A stretch of DNA of 64,000 nt from Roseibium sp. (GTDB lineage Bacteria > Pseudomonadota > Alphaproteobacteria > Rhizobiales > Stappiaceae), in assembly GCA_017643215.1 (NCBI GenBank), contig JAEPNV010000001.1, positions 682,001-746,000 of the forward strand. Reading direction: 5' to 3'. A program made the position numbers and the translations under genes. Below the pieces are notes generated by a model, which was given only the letters and a program-made list of their open reading frames with translations, searched no databases and was not told the DNA's origin. Within the stretch, counting starts at the first letter, position 1. Each line of letters starts with the position of its first letter. Positions 55,316 to 63,601 of the stretch are shown piece by piece.

Positions 55316-55450
55316 TCAAAAACATCCGGCAATCGCGGCCAGCAACTTATCGACATACACCCGCTCGCCGGCACGCAGCCACAAGAGGCCCGACGCTGCA
55401 ATAAGCAGCGTCGCTCCCGTGGCCAATCCTGCATAAAGCGGCAATCGCAC
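55316..55450 (-). CDS. Small single-pass membrane protein, 44 residues
   Basis: From GTG 55450 to the TGA at 55316-55318 the frame encodes 44 residues: a basic start (MRLPLYAG), one hydrophobic segment (LATGATLLIAASGLLWL) and an amphipathic end (RVYVDKLLAAIAGCF). A strong AAAGGAG sits 6 bases before the GTG, overlapping the region just after the Sco1 stop codon (TGA 55463), so it should be translated with it. The short C-terminal pattern ending GCF looks conserved in small Rhizobiales proteins I can recall, though I cannot verify that. Function unknown; a role with Sco1 in oxidase assembly is a guess from position. Confidence 0.65.
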   Translation of the reverse strand: MRLPLYAGLATGATLLIAASGLLWLRAGERVYVDKLLAAIAGCF

Positions 55451-55462
55451 GCCGTTGCTCCT

Positions 55463-56092
55463 TTATGACGACTGCTCGGCCGTGTCGATCAGCCGGCGCA
55501 GCTTTTGAAGCGCCGTTTCTTCCGCCTCGCCATAGGCGATCGTCCCAACGAACCTGTTCTCCGCGTTCATCAGGAACACCGAGGCCGAATGGTCCATCGT
55601 GTAGTCGCCGTCGTCAAGGGGAACCCGTTTGGCGTAAACCCGGTACGCTTTCACAACCGCATCCACTTGCTGGCGCGAGCCGCTCAACGCCAGGATACGG
55701 TCGTCGAAGGCAGCGACATAGTCGCGCATGACCTCCGGTGTGTCGCGTTCGGGATCAACGGTAACAAACGCATAGTGAAGCCGGTTCGCGTCCGGTCCGA
55801 GTTCATCGATCCATCCCTGCACGTCCGACAACGTGGTCGGGCACACATCCGGACAGAAGGTGAAGCCGAAGAACATGACCTTCGGTTTGTCCGCCAGGTC
55901 AGCATCGGTGACCACCGCACCGGTTCCGTCGACAAGTTCAAACGGGCCGCCGATGGCCGCCAAGGGTTCGATCAAGGCACTGCCGCCGGAATTGCTGGTC
56001 GTGCTTTGCATGTAGATCAGGGCGCCCGACGTTGCGGCTAGAGCAGCGACCACTGCCCAGGCCCCGTATCTGAGAAGTTTCATACCAGCCAT
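55463..56092 (-). CDS. Sco1/SenC copper chaperone for cytochrome oxidase
   Basis: A 209-residue protein anchored by one N-terminal helix (GAWAVVAALAATSGALIYM). The thioredoxin-like domain has the copper ligands C80 and C84 in FCPDVC and H168 in YTMDHSASVF, the standard CxxxC...H set. It delivers copper to the CuA or CuB site of heme-copper oxidases or reduces their ligand cysteines. ATG 56092 starts 7 bp after the PCuAC stop, so translation is coupled. The operon is DUF2946-like / PCuAC / Sco1 / small protein. Confidence 0.92.
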   Translation of the reverse strand: MAGMKLLRYGAWAVVAALAATSGALIYMQSTTSNSGGSALIEPLAAIGGPFELVDGTGAVVTDADLADKPKVMFFGFTFCPDVCPTTLSDVQGWIDELGPDANRLHYAFVTVDPERDTPEVMRDYVAAFDDRILALSGSRQQVDAVVKAYRVYAKRVPLDDGDYTMDHSASVFLMNAENRFVGTIAYGEAEETALQKLRRLIDTAEQSS

Positions 56093-56099
56093 GATGCCC

Positions 56100-56600
56100 T
56101 CAGTTCTTGCCGTGTCCGCTGTGGTTCATCTTGCCGTGATCCATGGCCTTCGCGCCCATGGGCGCCACGGCCAAGTCAATGTCCACCGACCCGGCCTTTT
56201 CAAAGGTCAGGGAAACCGGGACCCTTGTACCTTCTTCAAAGCGGCCTTTTAGCCCCATGAACATGATGTGCAGGCCGCCCGGTTTCAATGTCACGGTCTC
56301 GCCGGCGGGAATCTCGATGCCGTTGTCCATTTCGCGCATTTTCATGATGCCGTCCTGAATGGCCATTTCATGAATCTCCACCCGGTTCGCGGTTTCGGAC
56401 GCCGCCGAGACCAGGCGGTCGGACTCTGAGCCTGAGTTGCTGATGGTGACGAAACCGCCGCCGGCCTTGGCATTGGGCGGCGTGGCGCGGGTCCAGCTCT
56501 CTGACAGCGTGAGGTCGCCGATGGTGACGTCGCCAGCCTGGGCAGAAAGGGAGACAAGCGAAAGAGCCGCGGCGGCGGCAAGGGTTTTCAAAAGGCTCAT
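56100..56600 (-). CDS. PCu(A)C periplasmic copper chaperone
   Basis: A 166-residue exported protein with a signal peptide (LLKTLAAAAALSLVSLSAQA). The copper(I) site pattern H-x-M ... M ... H-x-M is complete: H77 with M79 (VEIHEMA), M88, and H111 with M113 (LHIMFM). The C-terminus is rich in histidine and methionine (MDHGKMNHSGHGKN), a possible extra copper site. It passes copper to cytochrome oxidase together with Sco1, encoded 7 bp downstream. Confidence 0.92.
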   Translation of the reverse strand: MSLLKTLAAAAALSLVSLSAQAGDVTIGDLTLSESWTRATPPNAKAGGGFVTISNSGSESDRLVSAASETANRVEIHEMAIQDGIMKMREMDNGIEIPAGETVTLKPGGLHIMFMGLKGRFEEGTRVPVSLTFEKAGSVDIDLAVAPMGAKAMDHGKMNHSGHGKN

Positions 56601-56640
56601 GTCGAGATCCTTGATCTGAATTTGATGTTGTGCCGAACAG

Positions 56641-57036
56641 TCAGATCAAGGCGGAAGGGGGTGCCCGGATCGCGCCCGTGGACGCCAACACGGACAGAAC
56701 GGCCGGCAACCCAAAAGGGAGAATCCGCGCGGACAGCGACACGGTGTGCCGCAAGCCAAGGTCATCCTCTGCGCGGGTTGCCAACACTTTTGCCGTGTGC
56801 CCGCAGACCGGACCGCACGTGCAGTCGCCGGGATCGTGGGTTGCCCGTGTCCGGTCGTCCAGCTCCAGCGCGGACGGCTGGCATATCATGCCAAAGGCCT
56901 GCGCGGACGACGGGGAGAGGGCCAAACTCAGCGTGACGACCACCACTTGTGCCAGCAGCCCGAGCGCCGCCAACACGGCAACGGGCATGCGCTCTTGCCG
57001 CAGACAGTTCATCAAGGTCGGGCCGGGTCGAAACAT
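56641..57036 (-). CDS. DUF2946-like small exported protein of a copper gene cluster
   Basis: A 131-residue protein. ATG 57036 is chosen since the longer frame would run into the end of the MFS gene. A hydrophobic helix (AVLAALGLLAQVVVVTLSLAL) is followed by a cysteine-rich segment with FGMICQPSA and DPGDCTCGPVCGH, and a C-terminal hydrophobic stretch. The pattern fits DUF2946 proteins, which are commonly found next to PCuAC genes. A metal-binding role is likely but unproven. The PCuAC gene starts 41 bp downstream. Confidence 0.6.
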   Translation of the reverse strand: MFRPGPTLMNCLRQERMPVAVLAALGLLAQVVVVTLSLALSPSSAQAFGMICQPSALELDDRTRATHDPGDCTCGPVCGHTAKVLATRAEDDLGLRHTVSLSARILPFGLPAVLSVLASTGAIRAPPSALI

Positions 57037-57130
57037 GGCCGGACTATGTTGGTTTTTTTCGCCCGCGTCGAGCGCCGAAATGCCACAGGGGGCGCGAGCC
57101 CGGGTTCGGCTCGCGAAGCCGCTACTCGGC

Positions 57131-58534
57131 TTATGATTTGGCGCTGCCGGCTGCTTCGCCCCCGCCCGTTGGCTCAAGTCCATCCACCTGCGCCCCGGTT
57201 CGATCATCGGCTCCGGATGCGTCGTCGTCCGCCGGCGTCTCGGTCTCAAAGTTATAGATGTCATCCTCATAGGCGGGAAACTCCTCTGGCGGGATGACGT
57301 TGTCCGCGTCCACATCGAGCGGTTCGGATGTGATGACAGAACCAACCTGAGCAGTGGTCGCGTATTCGAAGTCTGTCTTGTCCTCTGGATCGACGGCGGC
57401 GCGGGTTAGGACGCGGGTCAGGAGGAAGGCAACGAGCGCCAGTTCCACAACAACGATCATCGCGAACAGGCCGCTCGGTCCGCCCTGGCTCATCAGGATC
57501 GAGGCCACCATCGGGCCGATGATCGAGCCGACGCCGAAGGCGAGCAGCAGGCCTGACGAGGTTTCCACGAAGTCCTCCGGTTCGGCATAGTCGAAGCCAT
57601 GGGCAACCGCGATCGCATAACAGGGCTGAGAAAAAACGCCGACAACAACGGCGAGAGCTGCAGCCATGTAAAAATCGGTTGGACCCGCCACCGAAATTCC
57701 GAGAGCGGTCCCCGCCGTTAACACAGCCAGCCCGATCAACACGATCCGCCGGTCGAAGAGGTCGGAGATTTTGCCCGCCGGCCATTGAGACAGCATGCCG
57801 CCGGCGATGATCGCAGCGGCATAAAGTGCTGCCTGATCGGTCGAAAATCCGATCTGCGATCCGTAAAGCGGGGTGAGGGTCCACAGCGTGCCGTTGGTGA
57901 CGCCGACCAGAAGACTGCCGACAAAGGCCGCCGGCGAGGTTTTATAGAGTTTGATGGGCCGGAACTGAACGAGGGCGATCGGCGCGGGCTGCGTGGTTGT
58001 TGTCAAGGCGACCGGCAGGACAGCCAGGCTTGCGGTAACCGACGCAACGACGAAGGGTACAAACGAGTTGATGTCCATGCCGGAGATCGACACCTGACCG
58101 ACCATCGTCGCGCCGAAGAGAATGACGATGTAGATGGACATGATCGTGCCACGATTTGCATTCGTGGCGCGCTCGTTCAGCCAGCTTTCCACGATCATGT
58201 AAAACGCGGCCAGACAAAAGCCCGAAACGATCCGGATCAGTGTCCAGATTGCCGGTTCAACGGCAATCGGATGGAGAATGGCGGCCGCGGACATGAGCGA
58301 GACCATGGCAGCGAATGCCCGGATATGGCCGGCTCGCATGATCAGATGCGGTGCCCCGAGGCAGCCGAGCACAAGACCGACAAAATAGGCAGACGACATG
58401 GCACCGATTTCAAGGTCCGTGAACGCCGCCTGCGACGCGGCCAGCGGCAAAAGCGTCGATTGCAGACCGTGCCCAAGAACAAAAAACGCGACAGACAGAA
58501 GAAGCGCCGAGATCGGCGCGAGTGTCTGAATCAT
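57131..58534 (-). CDS. MFS transporter, YcaD-like
   Basis: A 467-residue protein with 12 hydrophobic segments. ATG 58534 has GGAGG about 6 bases upstream, better than an in-frame start at 58600. The first helices read ISALLLSVAFFVLGHGLQSTLLPL and the loop RAGHIRAFAAM; WPAGKISDLFDRR is the second MFS motif. The last ~90 residues are an unusual acidic, low-complexity cytoplasmic tail (PEDKTDFEYATTAQVGS, EDDIYNFETETPADDD). Substrate unknown. Confidence 0.82.
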   Translation of the reverse strand: MIQTLAPISALLLSVAFFVLGHGLQSTLLPLAASQAAFTDLEIGAMSSAYFVGLVLGCLGAPHLIMRAGHIRAFAAMVSLMSAAAILHPIAVEPAIWTLIRIVSGFCLAAFYMIVESWLNERATNANRGTIMSIYIVILFGATMVGQVSISGMDINSFVPFVVASVTASLAVLPVALTTTTQPAPIALVQFRPIKLYKTSPAAFVGSLLVGVTNGTLWTLTPLYGSQIGFSTDQAALYAAAIIAGGMLSQWPAGKISDLFDRRIVLIGLAVLTAGTALGISVAGPTDFYMAAALAVVVGVFSQPCYAIAVAHGFDYAEPEDFVETSSGLLLAFGVGSIIGPMVASILMSQGGPSGLFAMIVVVELALVAFLLTRVLTRAAVDPEDKTDFEYATTAQVGSVITSEPLDVDADNVIPPEEFPAYEDDIYNFETETPADDDASGADDRTGAQVDGLEPTGGGEAAGSAKS

Positions 58535-58561
58535 GCCCGCCTCCAGACGTGTGCCCAAACC

Positions 58562-58586
58562 AAAAAAACGCCGGCGGTGGCCGACG
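58562..58586 (-). terminator. Intrinsic terminator downstream of dxs
   Basis: Read on the minus strand, CGTCGGC and GCCGGCG pair over 7 bp (one G-U pair) with a 4-base loop and are followed by seven T (58568-58562). It lies 104 bp after the dxs stop and would separate dxs from the downstream MFS gene. Confidence 0.7.
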
Positions 58587-58689
58587 CGATTTGGTTTCAT
58601 TCAGCTTTTTCAGGTGGCGGTTTTTTTGTCAATCACGCTGGTTTGCATAGCTTTCCAATGCGCTATGGCGCTGGTGCATATGTGTCTCG

Positions 58690-60609
58690 TCAAGCGCTGC
58701 GATATGTCGTTACGGCATTTGATCCAAAGGCCTCAAAGACGGTCTTCATGATCCCGTCGCAGTCAAGACCGGCCTGACGATACATCGCGTCCGGCTTGTC
58801 CTGATCGATGAAACGGTCAGGAAGGTGAAGCGTCCGGATTTTCAGTCCGCGATCGAGCGCACCGCGGGTTGAAAGCATCGTCAGGACTTGGCTTCCAAAT
58901 CCGCCGACCGCGCCCTCCTCAACGGTGACAAGCACTTCGTGCTCGCCGGCCAGCCGCAGTATGAGGTCGTCGTCGAGGGGCTTGGCAAACCTTGCGTCCG
59001 CTACAGTCGTGGAAAGACCCGCCGCGTCGAGTTCCTCCGCGGCTTTCAGGCACTCCGCCATCCGGCTGCCGAATGACAGCAACGCGACCTTTGTGCCTTC
59101 CTGGCGAACGAGGCCTTTGCCGATTTCAAGGGGGACGCCTTTGTCCGGCAATTCAAGGCCGACGCCTTCGCCACGCGGATAGCGAAACGAAATGGGTCCG
59201 TCATCGTAGGCGACGGCGGTGGCGACCATGTGCCGGAGTTCGGCCTCATCGGCCGCCGCCATAACGACAAAACCGGGCAGGCACGCAAGGAAGGTCGTAT
59301 CGAACGCACCGGCATGGGTGGGCCCGTCCGCCCCAACTAATCCGGCCCGGTCGATCGGAAACCGAACGGGCAGGCCCTGGATTGCGACATCATGCACGAC
59401 CTGATCAAACGCCCGCTGGAGGAAGGTCGAGTAGAGCGCCGCAAATGGCTTGAATCCTTCCGTCGCAAGTCCCGCAGCGAATGTCACGGCGTGCTGCTCG
59501 GCGATGCCGACATCGAATGTGCGCTCAGGAAAGGCCTGTCCGAACAGATCCAAACCGGTGCCGTCCGGCATGGCGGCCGTGACCGCGACGATCTTGTCGT
59601 CTTTGGCCGCCTCTTCGATCAGCGCGTTGGCGAACACGCGGGTGTAGCTGGGCGCGTTTGCTTTCGGTTTGGATTGTTTGCCGGTCACCACGTTGAATTT
59701 GGCGACACCGTGATATTTGTCCTTGGCTCCTTCCGCCGGCGGATAGCCTTTGCCCTTTTGGGTCACGGCGTGGATCAGGACCGGGCCATGATCCGTGTCG
59801 CGGACGTTCTTCAGGATGGGAAGCAAATGGTCGAGATTGTGACCGTCCACCGGTCCGACATAGTAGAATCCGAGCTCTTCAAAAAGCGTCCCGCCGGTCC
59901 AAAAGCCCCGGGCGTATTCTTCCGCTCTCGCGGCCTTTTCCTGCAACGGCCGGGGCAGGTTTTTGGCAAGGCTTTTGGCCGCGCCGCGTAGGCTCTGATA
60001 CGTGGGACCGGACACCAGCTTGGCGAGATAGGCGGACATGGCGCCGACGGGGGGCGCAATCGACATGTCGTTGTCGTTCAAGATGACGATCAGACGTGAT
60101 CTGAGAGACCCGGCATTGTTCATCGCCTCGTAGGCCATACCGGCCGACATCGCGCCATCGCCAATGACCGCAATCACGTTGTTCGTTCCGCCGGCGAGAT
60201 CCCGGCCAACCGCCATGCCGAGCCCGGCAGAGATGGACGTCGACGAATGCGCGGCGCCAAATGGATCGTATCGGCTCTCGGCCCGCTTGGTAAAGCCGGA
60301 CAGGCCATTGGCCTGGCGAAGCGTTCGAATACGGTCGCGGCGGCCGGTGAGGATCTTGTGCGGATAGCACTGATGTCCGACATCCCAGATCAGGCGATCA
60401 TCGGGTGTATTGAAGACATAATGGAGGGCCACCGTCAGTTCGACGACCCCGAGCCCGGCACCAAGATGGCCGCCCGTGGTTGAAACAGCGTCTATCGTTT
60501 CGGCCCTCAGCTCATCTGCGAACTGGGCAAGGTCAGCTTCTTCCAACCTGCGCAAGTCCGACGGCAATTGAACCTGATCGAGCAACGGTGTGTGTGGTTT
60601 CGAAGTCAC
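58690..60609 (-). CDS. dxs: 1-deoxy-D-xylulose-5-phosphate synthase
   Basis: A 639-residue thiamine diphosphate enzyme for the first step of the MEP isoprenoid pathway. The start is taken at GTG 60609 ([13 protein letters not shown]); a TTG at 60627 is possible. [41 protein letters not shown], then [18 protein letters not shown] (ThDP loop), [18 protein letters not shown], and DGPTHAG mark the three domains. In other Rhizobiales the exonuclease subunit gene xseB is directly upstream; here a LuxR gene lies between. A terminator follows. Confidence 0.97.
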   Translation of the reverse strand: MTSKPHTPLLDQVQLPSDLRRLEEADLAQFADELRAETIDAVSTTGGHLGAGLGVVELTVALHYVFNTPDDRLIWDVGHQCYPHKILTGRRDRIRTLRQANGLSGFTKRAESRYDPFGAAHSSTSISAGLGMAVGRDLAGGTNNVIAVIGDGAMSAGMAYEAMNNAGSLRSRLIVILNDNDMSIAPPVGAMSAYLAKLVSGPTYQSLRGAAKSLAKNLPRPLQEKAARAEEYARGFWTGGTLFEELGFYYVGPVDGHNLDHLLPILKNVRDTDHGPVLIHAVTQKGKGYPPAEGAKDKYHGVAKFNVVTGKQSKPKANAPSYTRVFANALIEEAAKDDKIVAVTAAMPDGTGLDLFGQAFPERTFDVGIAEQHAVTFAAGLATEGFKPFAALYSTFLQRAFDQVVHDVAIQGLPVRFPIDRAGLVGADGPTHAGAFDTTFLACLPGFVVMAAADEAELRHMVATAVAYDDGPISFRYPRGEGVGLELPDKGVPLEIGKGLVRQEGTKVALLSFGSRMAECLKAAEELDAAGLSTTVADARFAKPLDDDLILRLAGEHEVLVTVEEGAVGGFGSQVLTMLSTRGALDRGLKIRTLHLPDRFIDQDKPDAMYRQAGLDCDGIMKTVFEAFGSNAVTTYRSA

Positions 60610-60740
60610 GTGGGGGATGGGCTCCAAGGAACGGCGATCACTTTCGCAGCCTTACATCATGCCCGGACGGTGAGCAAACAGTCTCCCGGCGCTCATGCTC
60701 CTGCACCATGGCAGAAATGCCAATCTCTGTTGGAGATATG

Positions 60741-60906
60741 TAAGACGGAAGTGACGTTAAGGTCACTTAAAACGCATTTTTCAACCTGTTATCACCCATG
60801 TGGGTGATGCATTTTTACGCGAACTGTCATACCAATTACACGTGGTCGATGGGGCCACGTGCACAGTGATAAACTGGAGCCGTGTTCGCACGGCTCCTTT
60901 TTTTTT
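60741..60906 (+). ncRNA. Candidate plus-strand small RNA ending in a strong intrinsic terminator
   Basis: Both neighbours (dxs and the LuxR gene) are on the minus strand, yet the plus strand carries GGAGCCGTG-TTCG-CACGGCTCC (60876-60897), a 9-bp stem with UUCG tetraloop, followed by nine T (60898-60906). Just upstream are three further hairpins: AAGTGAC/GTCACTT (60749-60768), ATCACCC/GGGTGAT (60791-60808, followed by GCATTTTT) and CACGTGG/CCACGTG (60839-60861). The last two stems plus the terminator could form one RNA of about 85-120 bases. The 5' end and promoter are unknown and no RNA family was recognised. No open frame of substance exists. Confidence 0.55.
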
Positions 60907-60935
60907 ACGCGGTTTTGCGCGGTTCGGATCTGACT

Positions 60936-62123
60936 TCAGAACAGCCGGCAAAGACCGTGCAGCAAGTTCGCCAACTCCAACTGGGACTGGGTTCCAGTCT
61001 TTTCATAGATGCGCCTGAGATGGGTTTTCACCGTATTGCGGGTGATGCCCAGCTGGTGCATCGTCTCGGGAATTGATCCGTTGGTGGCCAATTGGTGGGC
61101 CAAGTGCGCCTCGCGCTGGGAAAGATGGAACTGGTTGCGCAGCAATTGAACCATTTCATCCGGGGCATCGGTTTGGGTTGTCACCTGAATGTGCACATAT
61201 CCTCGTTGCGCCCCGTTGGTTCCATGCCGGTCGCCCACATGACCATTGAGGACAACGCGCACCAATCGGTTCATACTCCCCTCGACAAACAGGGTTCGGC
61301 TGGCCGGTGGGCTTTCTGCTGCGTTTAACGGGCCTTTGGGTGTGTGGAGAGCTGACGACACATCGGCGGCGACAGAAACCAGTGCCGTGTCTATGCCCTT
61401 ATCGTGAACGGCCAGCCGGCCGCCATTCGCCTCAAACACATCGGCACGCTGCAGCAGTGCGTCGAAGCTCGGCGTGGTCAACGCCAAGGTCAGGTCTGGC
61501 GTTACCAGGGCGCAGGCTTCTTTCGAATAGGCAACCATGAGCCCGAGTTCACCTGCTGTTTCTGACAGTCTCTCAACTTTTTGCGACGTCATCAGGGACG
61601 AGGTGATCGCCCGCGCCAGCCTTTGGAAACTTGGAATTGCCTTTTTCTGGTCGATTTCGTGGGGCCTGTATCCGTTGAACACGCAAGCAAACAGGACGAT
61701 TTGGTGTGAATTCCTGATCAATGGCGTGATCGCGCCGGGCGCTCCGGCGATTTCCGAGTTTCCAGAAAATGCTTCTGACGAGCAAACACCGTTTGTAGTT
61801 GTTGATATCCTTGCGGACTGGCGCAGCAACTGCATCTTGCAATAGGGGTAGTTGAGCGGCGCCTCGAAAAGCAAAAACGCCAAGGCACTTTTGTCCGCTT
61901 CAGCCTGGATGCAATTGAGCAGGTCAATAATGTCGGCCGCGGTCTCCGGTGAACAGTATCGCGCCGTGTGATAACCGTCAGTGGAGAATTCTAGCAAGTA
62001 AGCCTTGCATCTGAACTCCCGCTCAATCAAAGCAAGGGTCTGCGGCCAGAGCCAAGGCTCCACGCCGCAGGTTTGTACGGCCTCTATAAGCCGCAACTCC
62101 TCATCTGCTTCAAGCCAATCCAT
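60936..62123 (-). CDS. LuxR-type transcriptional regulator
   Basis: About 395 residues from ATG 62123; a TTG at 62153 is possible and no ribosome-binding site is good. The C-terminus (about 330-390) is a LuxR DNA-binding domain: FHLSQREAHLAHQLATNGS, then ITRNTVKTHLRRIYEKTGT and QLELANLL. The N-terminal ~320 residues have no recognised sensor domain; they do not look like an autoinducer-binding or response-regulator receiver domain, and no phosphorylatable aspartate block is visible. The gene separates xseB from dxs, which are usually neighbours. Its 5' flank is A+T-rich. Its targets and signal are unknown. Confidence 0.8.
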   Translation of the reverse strand: MDWLEADEELRLIEAVQTCGVEPWLWPQTLALIEREFRCKAYLLEFSTDGYHTARYCSPETAADIIDLLNCIQAEADKSALAFLLFEAPLNYPYCKMQLLRQSARISTTTNGVCSSEAFSGNSEIAGAPGAITPLIRNSHQIVLFACVFNGYRPHEIDQKKAIPSFQRLARAITSSLMTSQKVERLSETAGELGLMVAYSKEACALVTPDLTLALTTPSFDALLQRADVFEANGGRLAVHDKGIDTALVSVAADVSSALHTPKGPLNAAESPPASRTLFVEGSMNRLVRVVLNGHVGDRHGTNGAQRGYVHIQVTTQTDAPDEMVQLLRNQFHLSQREAHLAHQLATNGSIPETMHQLGITRNTVKTHLRRIYEKTGTQSQLELANLLHGLCRLF

Positions 62124-62274
62124 CAACACGAATAATCGACCAAAGGAGATCAAACTTGCAACAAATAAATCAGTGTATTTTGCAAAGTCTTTTTTCGTTT
62201 AGTAACCCGTGGGCCAACCTCTACGTCAATCGACATTGGATGACAACGCGGCGCGCTGCGCGGCGGACCACCGA

Positions 62275-62535
62275 TCATTGTCCGTCGGCGTCGAGCGGCG
62301 TTACTCCAGACGGCGCTCCGGTTTGATCGAGCTGGATTTTCTCGACTTTTGCTTCGGCCGCCTGCAACAGGCCATCGCAGTGTTTGCGCAACACTGATCC
62401 CCGTTCGTACATCTCGATGCTGCGTTCCAACGGAACGTTGCCTTGTTCGAGTTCGCGAACGATCGTCTCCAACTGCCGAAGCGCATCCTCAAAAGACAGT
62501 TTTGAAACATCTTGGTCGTCGGAGTGACCGGACAT
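62275..62535 (-). CDS. xseB: Exodeoxyribonuclease VII small subunit
   Basis: An 86-residue protein from ATG 62535 with GGAAGG upstream. It is helical and fits Xse[57 protein letters not shown]. It forms ExoVII with XseA, which degrades single-stranded DNA. The HDAC-family gene is upstream on the same strand, 136 bp away. Confidence 0.92.
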   Translation of the reverse strand: MSGHSDDQDVSKLSFEDALRQLETIVRELEQGNVPLERSIEMYERGSVLRKHCDGLLQAAEAKVEKIQLDQTGAPSGVTPLDADGQ

Positions 62536-62671
62536 CAAGGCGCCTTCCATGTTATCGGGCCGGAATCACTAAGGAACGGTCGCGCGCCGGGCCGGAACCG
62601 TCAAGTGGTCATGGCTGGTCGGTCCGCCTTTGATGCGAATTGACTGTTTGTCGACATGCACCGCCGCGGTT

Positions 62672-63601
62672 TTACCCGGTCATTAGCGTCATCACATGGG
62701 CCGCGACGGACCGGGCAAGCCCTTCGAGGTCGTAGCCACCCTCCAGAACCGAGATAATACGTCCATCGCTGTATCGGTCGGCGACATCCATGAGCTGCCG
62801 GGTTGCCCACGCAAAATCAGCCTCTACCAGGTTCAATCCGCCCAACGGATCGCGGGCGTGGGCGTCAAAACCCGCTGAAATGATGACCAGGTCCGGCCGA
62901 AATGCTTCAAGGCGCGGGATGACCGCTACGTCCATTGCCTCCTTGAACACGGGGCCGTTGTCGCCGGGCGCGAGGGGCACGTTGACGATCGTGTCCGCAT
63001 CGCCTGTTTCATTGGCGGCACCTGATCCTGGATAAAGCGGCATCTGATGGGTGGAACAATACATGACCGTCGGATCATCCCAGAAGATATCCTGGGTGCC
63101 GTTACCGTGGTGGACATCGAAATCGACGATGGCAATGCGGTCGAGACCGTGCATCGACTGAGCGTACCGGGCGGCTACGGCGGCATTGTTGAAAAAGCAA
63201 AATCCCATTGCGCGGTTTTTCTCCGCGTGATGACCGGGCGGGCGCGTGGCACAAAACGCGTTGCTGACCTTTTTCGCAATGACTTCGTCAACCGCGCGAC
63301 ATGCCGCACCAGTTCCGCGCAACGCCGCTTCCCACGTTCCAGGCGACATCGTCGTATCGGCGTCCACGCGGGCAAGCCCCTCTTCCGGCGCCAGCGTGTG
63401 AAGCTGGTCGATATAGCCCATCGGATGGGCACGCGCGATATCCTCGATCGCCCCAATGGGAGCAATGTCACGTTCAAGCGCTTGGAAGTTTTCGTGTTCC
63501 AGAATTCGGTCTATCGCGCGAAGCCGATCCGGCCTTTCCGGATGGCCGATTGGCGTCAGATGGTCGAGGAAGCTTGGGTGATGAAGCAGCAATGTCGACA
63601 A
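62672..63601 (-). CDS. Histone deacetylase family (acetylpolyamine/acuC-like) hydrolase
   Basis: A 309-residue zinc-dependent deacetylase. Catalytic and metal residues are in RPPGHHAEKNRAMGFCFFNN, with the paired HH, then VDFDVHHGNGTQDIF (Asp, His) and SAGFDAHARDPLG (Asp), and the late tyrosine in LEGGYDLEGLA. Bacterial members remove acetyl groups from polyamines or proteins; the substrate here is unknown. The start MSTLLLHHPSFLDH is the family start. Synteny with xseB and dxs is usual for Rhizobiales. Confidence 0.92.
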   Translation of the reverse strand: MSTLLLHHPSFLDHLTPIGHPERPDRLRAIDRILEHENFQALERDIAPIGAIEDIARAHPMGYIDQLHTLAPEEGLARVDADTTMSPGTWEAALRGTGAACRAVDEVIAKKVSNAFCATRPPGHHAEKNRAMGFCFFNNAAVAARYAQSMHGLDRIAIVDFDVHHGNGTQDIFWDDPTVMYCSTHQMPLYPGSGAANETGDADTIVNVPLAPGDNGPVFKEAMDVAVIPRLEAFRPDLVIISAGFDAHARDPLGGLNLVEADFAWATRQLMDVADRYSDGRIISVLEGGYDLEGLARSVAAHVMTLMTG

